Source of the DNA: Isoetes taiwanensis
Lineage: Eukaryota; Streptophyta; Lycopodiopsida; Isoetales; Isoetaceae
NCBI GenBank assembly: GCA_021234155.1
Contig: JAJEKV010000137.1
Span: 372,001-436,000, forward strand
DNA length: 64,000 bases
Direction: 5' to 3'
Position numbers and translations under genes: made by a program. This document shows, in pieces, positions 43,927-54,950 of the stretch (within the stretch, counting starts at the first letter, position 1; every line of letters begins with the position of its first letter). The notes below the pieces were generated by a model, which saw only the letters and a program-made list of their open reading frames with translations, searched no databases and had not been told where the DNA came from.

Positions 43927-45240
43927 TGTATGTGTTGTTAGGGATAAGGGTGGCTATATGAATCTGGGGAAAAGGGTATCCCATCCATATGCCATGTTCT
44001 GATCTGGGATGAATAAAATTTTTAAGTGATTGAACACATGATCTATGCCTCCCCTATGTATGCCATTTTGATACCGAGAAGGTTATTTGCCATATGAGAG
44101 ATGGGAATGAATAAGATTTTGAGTGATTGAATAGAGGATTTATGCTCGCCAATGGAAGCTGTAGAATTGACCTCCGTGGTCAAAATATTCGACGTTTCTG
44201 GCATGTTGCGGTCCTTGAAGATATGCAAGCGCACTACCTAATGGTCACATAATGTGCCCAACATGCTTACATGGGATAAACACATGTGGGCACAATTCCC
44301 TACCTAAGGGCCGCAAGCATACAATAGAGCTGGTGATATGGGGGAGATAACGCCCTGGCCCTCGGCCGTCTACCTCAAAAAAAATTGAGGCATGGCCAAA
44401 ATGGCGAGGGCGTGCGTTGTTTTATTTGCCCTCATTTATTCCCAATCCGGCATGATTTCATGGTGAACGTTTTTTCATCTCTGAGCTGCGTGGGATTGAC
44501 CAGATTCTGGCATTCTGGCGAGCTTTGCTCTGGAAAACTGCCAACGGATAGAGCTCCATGTATTCTTCTTCGGGTATGGGAAATGGGCTTCTCCATATCG
44601 ATACAATTCAAACTTTACAAATATGAAATTCCGGATCTTGCAATGGCCGATTTCGAGAACGAATAATGTAGAGGCATGGATTGACAGAATTGTGGAGAGT
44701 TGAACGAATTGTGCAGAGGCATGAATTGATGGCTTTGACGAAACAGAGCTGCAAGCCTCTATAGTTCTCAGGGATATCGAGAGACGATATCCCATTTTTT
44801 TAATGTATTTAGTGTGTTGGAACCATTGTTTTTTTCTTATAACGAATTTATTTAATGGTTTCAACCATTGTTTCTTTATAACTCTTACCTCATGGTACCC
44901 ATTATCTAAAGGCTATTGTTCCTTGGTACCTTGGTACCCCAATGCTTCATTTGTTTTCTTCCTATCATGTCCATGGCTTCTCCCGTGGTCCTCGATGAGC
45001 CTAATAACCCACTCTTAGAAAACAATAATGCCTAGGCAATGGATAAGCATAATAACCCACCTCTAAGAAACAATATTGCTTACCTAGTGAAATATAAATC
45101 CATAGTCTATCTTTCTTGCATATAATGCATGAGCCATATAGAAGCCAAAGATTCTAAAAGCTATACCACAACAATGCAGTTATCTTTGATACTAAGACTT
45201 CTTTGCAATACCTTGAATAATCACAATTCAAACTAGAAAA
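43927..45240. other. Intergenic, no recognisable gene
   Basis: Short frames on both strands (for example 44,475-44,864 minus) show no family features. Repeated short phrases occur near 44,800-44,900 (GTTTCAACCATTGTTTC) and 44,990-45,070 (AATAACCCAC). Confidence 0.4.
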
Positions 45241-45246
45241 CAAGTC

Positions 45247-45344
45247 GAACAAAAGAATTAGCATAGGTTCAAATCCTATGCCACAAATATCCCAACAAAA
45301 CGAACAAAAGAATTAGGTTCAAATCCTATGCCACAAATATCCCT
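45247..45344. repeat. Tandem duplication containing a tRNA T-arm-like motif
   Basis: Two ~50 bp copies of CGAACAAAAGAATTAG, then AGGTTCAAATCCTATGCC, then ACAAATATCCC. AGGTTCAAATCCT matches a tRNA T-arm and polymerase III B-box style (5 bp stem, TTCAAAT loop). No D-arm, anticodon arm or A-box is evident, so it is not a tRNA gene. It could be a tRNA-derived relic. Confidence 0.55.
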
Positions 45345-45360
45345 ATGTAATGACTCGCTT

Positions 45361-45479
45361 CCCTAAATGCAAGGGAAGTGGGAAAAGAGAAATGTTCGCG
45401 GCGGCCAAGGAAATGCAAGGGAAATGGGAAAGAGAAATGTTTGCGGCGGCCTTGGCCGCCGCGATAAATTTCTTGTAGT
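45361..45479 (-). mobile_element. CACTA (En/Spm)-like terminus with subterminal repeats
   Basis: On the minus strand the end reads TACTACAAGAAATTTATC, very close to the CACTACAAGAAA terminus of plant CACTA elements, with the first base changed. Inside lie GCGGCGGCC / GGCCGCCGC palindromes and a duplicated ~55 bp unit (ATGCAAGGGAA, GGGAAA, GAGAAATGTT, GCGGCGGCC). I find no partner end within the window, so the element is partial or a long one with the other end missing. Confidence 0.6.
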
Positions 45480-45494
45480 AGCTAATCGTTTGGC

Positions 45495-45812
45495 ATGCTG
45501 AAGCTTAAAAATTGTGCCCTTGCATATTGGATTTTGATTCCTTTGATCCCCTCCATGCTTCAATATGAGGGTTCATTACTTTGTAAGTGTCCCATTTGCT
45601 TGCTATGTTTATCAATTTTGTCTGCTAATGACTTGGCTTGCAGTTTTTTAAGTGATGTGTTTGCTAGATGGAAGCACGAAGCATTAACATTGCATAATGC
45701 ACCATGCTTTCTTGTGGAAGCTCCACATCAGCACAACAACCGTGATTGTGGCATCTATGTGATTGGATACGTCCAGAAATACATCAGAGATGAAAACCAC
45801 ATATACAGATAA
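45495..45812 (+). pseudogene. Ulp1-like (C48) cysteine protease, C-terminal fragment
   Basis: A short exon in the frame giving LDFDSFDPLHASI is followed by a likely intron (GTAAGT near 45,583, TTGCAG near 45,644). Then comes SDVFARWKHEAL and AP-QHNNRDCGIYVIGYVQKYI. The Gln and Cys of QHNNRDCG fit the C-terminal catalytic pair of Ulp1/SENP peptidases. The catalytic His and Asp region upstream is not recognisable. Plant CACTA and Mutator elements often carry captured Ulp1 genes, and a CACTA-like end lies only ~15 bp upstream. The fragment is too short to be active. Confidence 0.6.
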
Positions 45813-45839
45813 CAAGATGACGACATAGAATAACTATAC

Positions 45840-46370
45840 ACACAGGTAGCTCCGCCAACTATCAAACAGCCTGCACAAGCTTCCGCGTGTTAGTAACATG
45901 ACCAACATCCATATAAGATCAATTTAATACTATAGCCAAAAATTAAAACTTGCACTAGATTTTCAAGACTTGCACTAAAACTTCATCAATTGAAAGTAAC
46001 CGAAAAGAAAGTCATCTTCTTGCAAGGGACCTTCAACGTAAGCATGAGGAGGCTGCCACCCTCCTCATATGAGCATTGCCACTACGATCCAATGAAGAAC
46101 TTGAAGGGAAGAGGAGGAGATAGTGCCTTCCAACACATTTAAGGTTTTTCCAAATGAATCTTAACCAACCATTATCCCATCTCTTCATCATGCCCTTCAA
46201 TTTTGCCTCTTCATCTTCACCATCCACTTCCACTACTTAATCTAAACCCTTAAAATCTAACCATTATAATATGCCCCAATTTTTTAATGGCCTACAAAAC
46301 CATGTTGAGCCACTTGTAGTTCAACATTAATGATGATACTAGATAAGCAACAAGAAAATATAAGTAGGTG
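45840..46370. other. Intergenic, no recognisable feature
   Basis: Low-complexity AT-rich sequence. A minus-strand frame of 66 codons is not recognisable. Confidence 0.35.
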
Positions 46371-47112
46371 ATGATGACTATTGAGGACTCAGTAACTGAA
46401 AACGCTCATCTAGAATCTCAAGTATGTATAATGCCAAGTCATGCACAGATGGGGCTCTGAGAAGTTGTGGGAGCATGGAATGGAATGCTAAAGTCAAATA
46501 ACGATTCCTAATCATCTCAAAAGCAGGACATCTTAGCAGAGTATGCTTTCATCTTCAATAACTTGTATCTGACAATATGCACATAATCTTGCTTCTCGTG
46601 GCAATTGCGGCCGCTCCCATCTATCTCTCTTAATCCGTAGCTTGTAAGACTCTGTGCGAATTGATGCAGTAACTACAAGCTTTTTTCGGGGCAAGGAAGC
46701 AAGCAAATAAGCTTGTGGTCCTGGTGCCAAAGTGGAATTTATATGTGCATGAAATGACCAGTTTTAACTTGGGCTAAGGTAATTGTCTCCCACATCTTCT
46801 GAGAAAAACAACCATTGACATATTGTTGCAAAAGCTCAGGATCAGAACTAGCAAGCATTATGCAGTGTTTCAGCTGCACAGATTAGCGGGCAAACCATAC
46901 ATTACGATTCTCTTTCCAACATCGTTCAAATGCTGACGAGATTCAGCCATGGCAAACGCGAGAAGAGGGTACCTACCATCATCCATGTGATGCACTTTGC
47001 TGGTATAGTGGAGATGGCGAAGAATATTGAAGAGGCCAAAAACTTTTCTCTTGTAAAAGAATTCAACTCTTCCAATTTGGAGATTTTGCATCATGCACGA
47101 GTGTTCAGCCAA
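46371..47112 (-). pseudogene. LINE reverse-transcriptase C-terminal fragment
   Basis: On the minus strand the pieces read, in order, RRVEFFYKR-like and DGRYPLLAFAMAES near 47,000, then SYKLRIKRDRWERPQLPREA and RLCAYCQIQVIEDES near 46,560-46,650, then RCPAFEMIRNRYLTLAF near 46,500 and a helical end to 46,371. The pattern of basic segment, CxxC, then ED and a CP motif is typical of the zinc-binding tail of LINE polymerases. Frames shift at least twice. It lies head to head with the plus-strand LINE that starts just to the right. Confidence 0.55.
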
Positions 47113-47315
47113 ACTACTTTAGAAAATAGAAAGGATATCAAAAACCTTAGTGCACATGTCGGCTCTTTCCGGAGGTGTATAGCATCAGCTGTTTTGCATG
47201 TGGCTTGTTGCCGCAAACAGCTGATTTCTGGACTGGTTCAGATGTCATGGCTCCTGCCAGACAGGCTGATGGGGGATCGATTGAGCCTCATGGCTTGGGG
47301 CTGAAGCCAAGGGAG

Positions 47316-47842
47316 ATGGCGAGGAGGAAGAATCCTCCGGTAAAGGGGAAGGGCGCGGGTCTCGACATGCATGAAGAGGCGCGGGCTGTAGGAAGTGGCA
47401 TGCAATTGGTGGTAGAGATGAGGGAGCTCTTGGAATCCCTTTCGCTTGAGAGGTATGTGGATTGCTCTTCCTCTCAATATAATTCTGAGACCCCAGTAGA
47501 TTGTGTTTTGGAGACTCCGGTCTTGATTCCATCAACCATGCCCCCTTTGGAAACTGGATCTGTGATGCCCTCTTCCCCTGTGCTTGAAAAGGAATCACTT
47601 GCTGGTGATGCGCCCTCTTCTAGGGTGCATGTAGCTGATGTGCCTCCTGGGGTGCCCCTGGATACCTCTCAGGGTGCCAGGGCGGCAGCTCCAACTCCTG
47701 TGCACCCGGCCTGGTGGAGCAATGACACTGTTGCTCGCATCACTCGGCCGTGATTTTCAGATTGGATCAAGCGCAAGGCTCCGGAGTGTAGGAGGCTATG
47801 TGGAGGATCATCACTCTGTTGACCTGCAGGCAGCTCTTTCAG
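47316..47842 (+). pseudogene. LINE ORF1, part before the LTR insertion
   Basis: MARRKNPPVKGKGAG begins the frame, which continues as a Ser/Pro-rich segment (LETPVLIPSTMPPLE). Near 47,740 the frame shifts by one, into VGGYVEDHHSVDLQAALS. That second frame runs open across the insertion site and resumes at 50,613, which places both pieces in one former ORF. Confidence 0.6.
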
Positions 47843-50607
47843 TGTAACGATCCTAGGCCCTAAGACTCCAGAATTGGTATTGCACATAAAGCATATGTCT
47901 AATAGATTGGGATATATGCATTGGGATATATGCATGGCATATATCTAATATCCACATAAGCAAATTATAAAAAAAGAAAAATTGTAGAAGAGGGCTTTTG
48001 TTGGTGGTACGTGAGTTTTCTTTTGCAAGAGAGGAGCTCCAGAAGGGATTTGGGTTGCAGAGGAGCCGGAGGAGGCTATCTGGAGGCAAGAGCTGGAATA
48101 GACGGCATCAAATCGTTCTTCCTTTTCAGGTGGGGTTTTGGATTTTGTGGATTCAAGTTGTGGTTGCACAGTGCTGCCAAGAATAATTGCATTACATGCT
48201 TTTGGATGCTTGGATGGTAGATTTCCTCCAGTTAGCTATGGTTGGAATTGCCAAGACTCTAATTAAGCCTCGTGGAGGCTTAGATTGAATATCTGCAGTA
48301 TCCTAGAATTAATTGTGACGCTTTATAGAGCAATTGATAATAGTTCTGTGGTTTTTAGGTACCCCGTAAGAAAAGCTTGAAAGATGATTGGATTCGTTCT
48401 CAGATGATAGCCTAAACCAGAGGAATATAAGGAAAGCAGGTAGAGAAGAGTGTCGATTTGCTGCATCAAGGTCTCAAAGGTGTACGGAAATGGGTTTGCT
48501 CCACCGAAACTTTGCTGGCGAACAGTGGATCCTACATCTAAATCAAGCTGGAACTGCATCGGAAAAGGCTGATTCGGACTTAGAGGGGCCGACCGCCTCC
48601 TGCGCAAAGTGAGTTGAAGTAGAGAAATCAAAAGGTCTCCAAGGCTGCCGGAATTAAACTAAATGGCAACCTGATTCATGAGAAAATAGGTCGAAATTGC
48701 TCCTAAGGAGCCGAATTGGGGATTTTGAGCGCCGATTTGGGCTGGGAAAGGTTTTAATATGAGAAATCGATGCCTTTTGGAGAAGAGCCCAACCGCCCAA
48801 GCAGACCCGAATCCACCAGGAACACTTCGATTTGGCTTTTGGATTGGCCGATTTGGCCTTAGATGTTCCTGGCCATGCCTAATCAGGCCGGATTGTTGCC
48901 CAGAACGACTCCTCTGTGCATGTGCAGGTTGGAAGGCCGGACCCAACAGTGGGTCTGCGTTTGTTTGTTTTTGCTATTTTTATGACTTGTTGCTCTTGTT
49001 GTTATTTTCGTACTTTTGTCTCATGTTAATTAACAAGTTAGTGGTTCGAAGGAAATAGGAAGCATAAGTGGCCCGGATAAGGTACATATCATTCAGAGAA
49101 CAAGTTTGGGTGAGCTGCAGGTGATTTGGGGAAATACAATAGACAAAGACATGTAATAACTTAATTGCTTGGAGTAACATCTGTATGGGAGTGTGGTATG
49201 CACAAGAACAACATGTTAAGAATGAATAAATGTTTAAATCTATAATTGAATAACCAAGGGAATTGTGTCGGCTTGCTCCTGGAGATGGGGCTGGCCTGGG
49301 AGCTGCTTGACGGAAGTTCCAGGCAGTTGCGGTCAAGGGACCCCATGGATTTCTAAGCAGGAAAAGCGTAAGTTGGAGGCGCCAGTTTGAATGCGCAATT
49401 AATTCATTAGCTAAGAAGTGGAACTTTAATATTAAAACCTTGAAACTATACCTAAGGGAGCTTAAGTAAATAATATGGCGAAGTGAGTACTGCATCAACC
49501 TTACAGGGGTGGTTTGAGTACGCTACATCAACATTTGAGTTGTCATTATGGTTTTCATCACCGATCTAGCTACCTCGGCATGGTTAGGTTGTATGGGCAA
49601 CCTCGACGAAGGCTAAGAGTATGACCTAGGCACATTTATAGTAAATTCTCTAATGAACACACATGTTATGGTCTTTGAATTGTTCCACTGTTGTTCTTGA
49701 TATTATGTATGTACTTGGAACCTCCGGGGTCGGACTTCCAGGTTCGGTGGCCTGGGTAGTTCTGGCATTCTCATGTCATCTGTGTTCTTTGTATCTATGC
49801 TCTGTGACACCGGGCGTGGCCTCCTCACGGGCGTAGCTTCCCGGTGAGGTTGTACGTCAACTCTTGTGAACTCCATGGTAAGAGGTCCTCCAGCGCCAGA
49901 CGTGGGCTGGGAAGGGTATGCGCATACGAGGTTCACCCCACCAACTCCGCCAACGGGGCTCGGAATGTGAGCTGGCCGGGCATTTCTCTGCTAACAGGGC
50001 CTGCATGTAGGCTGGCTGAGCTTCCCATTGTCCCGGAGCTTTGTTATGTTGTTTTGGTACTTTGGCTTTGTGTTCTTTGCTCTTGACTCTTATGATATTT
50101 CTTTTGTTGTCATTGTCTAGCACTGCACCATAGTCTCTTGTATATTTGGAATTGTTCATGTGTATGTTATCCAAGATGCCGAGTGTTTCCATGTATGCAG
50201 CAGCAGCTACGGGATCCCCACTTAGTCACGAGGACTAACCCCAGTGAGTGCATGTGCAGTGAACCCGCAAGGTGGCGGCCAAGTTGATGGTGGCAATGTG
50301 GCCGGGAATCGTGCTTGAATTCTAGAGCTAGCAGTTTCTGTTGATTTGCTCAGTGTTGTTGTACATGGATATTGATAACACGTTGTAAATATTTACGCTA
50401 TTGATTTGTCCAGTTAGAACTTGGAATATATTAAGCTTGTGAATATGTTGAATGCATGAACCAGGGTTGTTTGTTGAGCCTAAACTGTGGATTTAATTTT
50501 CAAAGGAAGATTTGATTCTTCACCTAAATTCACCTGTGCATAAATCTAGTTGTAAGTCAGACAAGATCCCGAGTTGCCCGGAGGGTCAACTCGGCAGGCT
50601 CGTCACA
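47843..50607. mobile_element. Solo-LTR-like insertion, 2,765 bp, with 5 bp target duplication
   Basis: Ends are TGTAACGA (47,843) and TCGTCACA (50,600-50,607), near-perfect inverse termini in the TG...CA style of plant Ty3/gypsy LTRs. TTCAG precedes the left end (47,838-47,842) and follows the right end (50,608-50,612). The interior has no coding sequence I recognise, which suits a single long LTR left by recombination. A non-coding LTR-retrotransposon derivative is possible if the two ends hold two smaller LTRs, but I saw no internal direct repeat. Confidence 0.78.
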
Positions 50608-51900
50608 TTCAGAGACTCCATGTATAGATATTTATTATACCAGGCATGTTCAGACCATTGAGAATCTAGTTTCATTTACGGTATTGGACTACTTCACGGG
50701 TTACATATTGGATACGAGGAGGTTTAGCTCTTGGCTTGCTGGACATCTGAGGCGGATTGGTTTGCCCAGGTATCAGTCTCTGAAATTCCTACCAAATAAT
50801 TTCCTCATAATCATGTTTGAGGCTGTCTTCCGTGCGGCAATTGGTTAGTTGGGGGGGTGGATACTTTGGGTGAATCTTATGGGTCGTATCAATATTATAC
50901 TCCGGCAATGTCCACCAGTTCTTTGACAGCGGTTAAAATCCCGTGTTTTTTCTAGATTCAGGATCTTCCCCCTGATCTGATGGTGCCTGATTTCATGGTT
51001 TCTATGGCTAATAGCCTGGGTGTATATTTGGCTCATTCTATTGTGCAGGTCCCCAAGATCTGTGTTGCTCTGCCTGCTTTGCAGCCTGTGCCCACTTCTC
51101 TTCCAGTGCGGAGTGGTCCCTGGCATTTTCTCTTCCGATTGAAGCTTTTGAATGGCTCTGAGATCCGGCGGATGTTTCCATCTATTGTGCTACCATCTGA
51201 CCCTGTTGATGATCCTGCTGGTGCTGGTGATGTGGTAGGGGTTGCGGGTGCTTATGCAGGGGCCCGGGATTCCTCTGTTCCTGAGGCAACATGCAGAGGA
51301 CTCCATGGTGCAGTGAATGGAATTGGACGAGGTGGTGTGGTTGGGAGAGGTGGTGTGGGACGAGGCTGGGGCAGGCTTGCTGCTGGCCGCCCTTTGGATA
51401 CTTCGGGGCTGACCACGATAAATATGACGTTCCATTCAACTCCATGCAAATCTCTCGCAATAAGTTCTTGACTTGAGCAGTCCCCACCTGCTCAATTCTC
51501 TTCTATTCTATTATGTACAAACCTTGCGGAAAAAACAACCGCTAGGGGAGGTGGTGGCTCAGGGGAGGGCTCAGATGATTTGGTTGTGGCTAGGTCTGAG
51601 GACAGGGCTGTGGGAGGGGCTGGTGATCCTGCTGGGGATGTCCCGGTAGCGGTATGTGCTAAGCATGAGGTGGCTGGAGCAGCCCGGTTGGAGGTAGAGA
51701 CTACAGAGACTAGTATGGCCCATGACTCTATGGAGGTACCTGGGGGACTTCCAACAAGTGTTGGAAGTGGAATGTCACGTAGAGCGGCTGTGGGTCACAT
51801 TGCTGTGATTAATCCTCTGGCTCTAGATGATGACTCTGTGGAGTGGGCTGATGGCCTGGTGGGTAGGCATGTGGGGCTTGACACTTCTCCTCCGGGATGA
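50608..51900 (+). pseudogene. LINE ORF1, part after the LTR insertion
   Basis: The frame open from 50,613 reaches a stop at about 50,848. A second frame from 50,980 gives SMANSLGVYLAHSIVQVPKI and PWHFLFRLKLLNGSEIRRMF, in the style of the LINE ORF1 nucleic-acid-binding segment. It ends in a Gly-rich stretch (RGGVVGRGGVGRGWGRL). From 51,580 another frame is Gly/Ala/Val-rich. Frame changes show decay. Confidence 0.55.
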
Positions 51901-51949
51901 ATAGGTCGATCCTTAGTTGTAATGTGCGGGGGGGTGCAGTCCTCTAGTA

Positions 51950-52650
51950 GTAAGAGGGCCCGTGTTTCTTTGGCACTTCGGCGATTCGCCCCGATATTGT
52001 TTGCATTCGTGAGCATAAGTGTCCACTGTGGGTGATATGTCCGAGCTCATGAATATGGTTGGCGTGCGCTTTGTCTCTATTGCTTCTTCTTCTGAAGCCG
52101 GACTTCGTGGGGGTACTCTTATTGCTTGGAAAATGGATGTGCGTGTCAATGACTCTGCAGCCAGCATGTGTTTGGTCTGTGGGCAATAATTAAGTGGTTG
52201 GAGGGAGGGCAAGAGTGGGGATTGTTAATGTTTATGCCCCTAATCAGCCTTCTCGGGTGCTTTATGGGCCACATTCAAATAAGTTCTGCGAGCCCTTGGT
52301 GGGTTGCGTGTCGCTTGGTTGTCTTTGTTAGGGGACTTCAATATGGTAGAGTGAGTAGAGGATCGCCTCACAGTTCGGAACCCAGGTTGTGCGTGGGTTT
52401 GAGAGGGACCCGATGATCTCGCTTTGTCGTGATTTGGCCTTGGTTGAGGTCCCCAGGGACTTGTCTTTCACCTATTGTAATAGGCGATTGGTGCGGGCGG
52501 GCATATGCTAGGCATGACCGGTGCTATGCTTCCCCATGCACACTAGATGGTGTGCCCTCTTTCTGAGGAGTAACATTCTGTCTATCTCCATTTCTGATCA
52601 TTACCCTCAGGTTGTGTCCAAAGGGCGCAATTGCCTCTCGGCCCTCTAGG
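51950..52650 (+). pseudogene. LINE APE-type endonuclease region
   Basis: Key motifs in plus-strand frames are SEAGLRGGTLIAWKMDV (about 52,093), VNVYAPNQPS (about 52,222), LGDFNMVE (52,328-52,351), SFTYCN (about 52,465) and ISDHYPQVV (from 52,590). These match the order in L1-type endonucleases, which nick target DNA. Several stops and frame changes intervene. Confidence 0.7.
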
Positions 52651-52959
52651 GCGGTGTTCCCTTTGAACATCCCAAACCCCGCTGATGCGATTTCTCGGCC
52701 CGGTCTGCGGGAGTTGTGGCTTGATACCTTTTCATCTCCGGGGGTATGTCTGGTATGGTGACTGCGTTGGTCAGGGTGAAGCATTTTGCCAAGGTCTTTG
52801 GTAGGCAGCGTGTGCAATAGGAGCGGCAGGAGTTGCATGGTCTCTATCGGAGTTGGAGAAGATTCGGTGCCTGACCTTTCCGATGGCATTAGGGAGAATG
52901 CAAAGTGTTGCAAACAGATTGTTGCTCGAGCAGTTAAAGTGCAGAGGGCTGCGTGTGAA

Positions 52960-53765
52960 GGCGACCCTTACCGTTGAAGGAGGGGACACAAGTTTGTCGG
53001 TGTTCTTCGAGAGCAGCTAGGCAAATGGCGATATGCAAAGATCGATGGCGCCCCTTGCTTTGCCTGATGGCCGAACTTTGGAGGAATTTGCGGAACGTGA
53101 AGGGTTTGCTGGATACTTTCTCCTTGGCCTCGGGCATTCTTCTGAATTGGGATAAATGCTCCGCATTATGGGCCTAGCTGACTCCGCCTCCCCTTTGTTT
53201 GGCTCTATTCCCTTGGAAGGTGCTTCCGGTAATGTGTGTACTAAGTCATGGGTATTCCCTTTGGAGGGGATATTTCCATGGGGAGGGTGTGGGATGAGAT
53301 TTTGCGGGGTTGCGAAAACCCTCAATTGGTGGAAGGGTAGCAAGTTGTCCATGGCGGTAGGATCACTATTGCCAAGTCCGTACTTTGTAGCCATGTGTAT
53401 ACAAAGATCTGCGATGTTAGCTCCCCGAGGGTAAGATACAAGTGCTTTGGATAAGATTGTTCAAATTTTTGTGTGGGGCAGGGATGATGAAGGGGCGGTT
53501 GTTAAAGTGGCTTGGTGGAAGTGTCTCCGTCCTCGGAGGATGGGGGCTTGGCCATTCTGGATTTGGCACTGCATAGTAAGGTATTGGTCTCCAAGTTTGT
53601 TTGGAGCATTCTGCAGGATGGAGCATCTTCTTCTGGTGCGGCGCTGTTGTTGCAGTCTCTTCGCCATTGTGTGGCGTTTAGGAAGCCGCCTGCGGCAAAA
53701 GATCGACGCCCCCGGCGACACAATGTGAGCCAGCCACAAGATTTTACTTGATTTCGAGGCCATTC
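52960..53765 (+). pseudogene. LINE reverse-transcriptase remnant
   Basis: Frames contain LMAELWRNLRNVKGLLDTFS and LASGILLNWDKCSALW, typical of the region after the palm. FPWGGCGMRF-like and GGLAILDLALHSKVLVSKFV pieces follow. The catalytic YxDD box is not visible, so the core is deleted. The remnant ends near 53,765. Confidence 0.6.
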
Positions 53766-54060
53766 GATAAATGTCCCCACGGCTTCAGCAATGTTATCTG
53801 CTCCCTCACACGGAATGGGAAGCACATGGGTGGGCACTATGGCTTCAGTGACCTCCACGACCACATTGCACCATGGAATGTTCCTGCCATGCAGATGGCC
53901 TCTATGCAATTCATGTCCCCTGGCAACTACCACATCCCCATCGACAAGGTTACGCAGGGGCCTTTTCCTGTAAGAATCAATACACATACATACTTGTTAA
54001 AGACATGCAACCCTCGATGACATATGCTTAGTAAAAATAGCGCGAAAATTTGAAAGAAAT
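53766..54060. other. Boundary between LINE and foldback element
   Basis: A plus-strand frame to 54,020 (KCPHGFSNVICSLTRNGKHM, HYGFSDLHDHIAPW) is open but unassigned. It may be a separate captured fragment. Confidence 0.35.
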
Positions 54061-54069
54061 TAGACGACA

Positions 54070-54362
54070 TGGGACAAATGGCGCAGCTGCTCCATTTACG
54101 AAATGGCGCTGTCGCGCCATTTACCTTTAAATGGCGCAGCTGCGCCATTTAATTTACCTGTAAACGGGCCATTTTCCTTTGCCAGGTAAATGGCGCAGCT
54201 GCCCCATTTTGCTTTAAATGGCGCAGCTGCTCCGTTTACGCAAAATGGCGCAATGCCCCATTTGAGTCGCGCCATTTATTATCGAATCCGAGCAACCGCG
54301 CCATTTAAAAGCAAAATGGGCAGCCGCATTTTACCTGGCAAAGGAAAATGGCCCGTTTACAC
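54070..54362. mobile_element. Foldback element, 32 bp perfect arms and GCGCAGCTGC repeats
   Basis: The arms 54,159-54,190 and 54,330-54,361 are perfect inverses over 32 bases (core TAAACGGGCCATTTTCC). Weaker pairing continues inward through ATGGCGCAGCTGCCCCATTT and similar motifs for about 80 bases in all. The sequence just left of the arm (54,070-54,158) carries two more inverse pairs of AAATGGCGCAGCTGCGCC. No target duplication is clear. It is likely a non-autonomous foldback or MITE-like element, perhaps nested. Confidence 0.75.
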
Positions 54363-54829
54363 GTACATGGCATCTTTAATCTAAATGCTATATCTAATGT
54401 TATGGTATCTTATTACTACAAGATTCAGCAATCAAAGAAAATGTACCCTTTAAGACATCAATTGTTGAGAACTTATCTACTAACACAAAATAGAGAAGAT
54501 CTCAGTAAATACACAACATTAACCTATACAATCTACCATCCTACATCAACTGCATTGGGAGTACATATTTAACATACTAAAACTGCATAGCCTCTAACCT
54601 GGAGGTCATTGAGGATTCCGGATCTGCCATCAAGATTGAAAGCGCCTCAAGAATGAGGATCTGGCGCTCAAGAATGACGACGAAATGAAGAAGGAAGACG
54701 AAATGAAGAAGGAAGAATGCGTCTGAAGAAGGAAGACAAGCGGCCAAGTGGGAAAGACAAGCGGCCAAGTGGGCGGGCAAATTCAAATTGCAAATTCAAA
54801 AGTCGAAGGGCTATGGATCGGTGAAAATT

Positions 54830-54950
54830 CAAATTTTTGAACTTTGGAAAGACGGACGGGCGGGCGGGACGGGCGGGAAAATTCAAATTTTCTGATGCGT
54901 GGAGAGACGGACGGGCGGGCGGGACGGGCGGGAAAATTCAAATTTTCTGA
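54830..54950. repeat. Two-copy GGACGGGCGGGCGGG repeat
   Basis: The phrase GACGGACGGGCGGGCGGGAC followed by GGGCGGGAAAATTCAAATTTT occurs at 54,851 and again at 54,907, about 56 bases apart. G-runs of three could form a quadruplex on this strand. Confidence 0.8.

Larger units (their letters stand above)
47316..53765 (+). mobile_element. Degenerate L1-like LINE, split by an LTR insertion
   Basis: Plus-strand segments occur in LINE order. The ORF1-like protein starts at MARRKNPPVKGKGAG (47,316) and continues after the LTR insertion at 50,608 (RFSSWLAGHLRRIGLPRYQS, then QDLPPDLMVPDFMVSMANSLG, with the break at 50,607 left out). An APE-type endonuclease follows with VNVYAPNQPS (about 52,222), GDFN (52,331-52,342) and SDH (52,593-52,601). 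Reverse-transcriptase thumb-like pieces (LLDTFSLASGILLNWDKC, about 53,108) and the downstream segment to ~53,760 complete it. Frames change many times, so it is inactive. Intact LINEs copy themselves by target-primed reverse transcription. A poly(A) tail was not found. Confidence 0.75.

Noticed and set aside
45268-45344. A tRNA gene
   Set aside because: Only a T-arm-like motif is present; there is no anticodon arm, D-arm or acceptor pairing.
47843-50607. ORFs inside the LTR
   Set aside because: Short, with no domain, in a region bounded by LTR termini and a target duplication.
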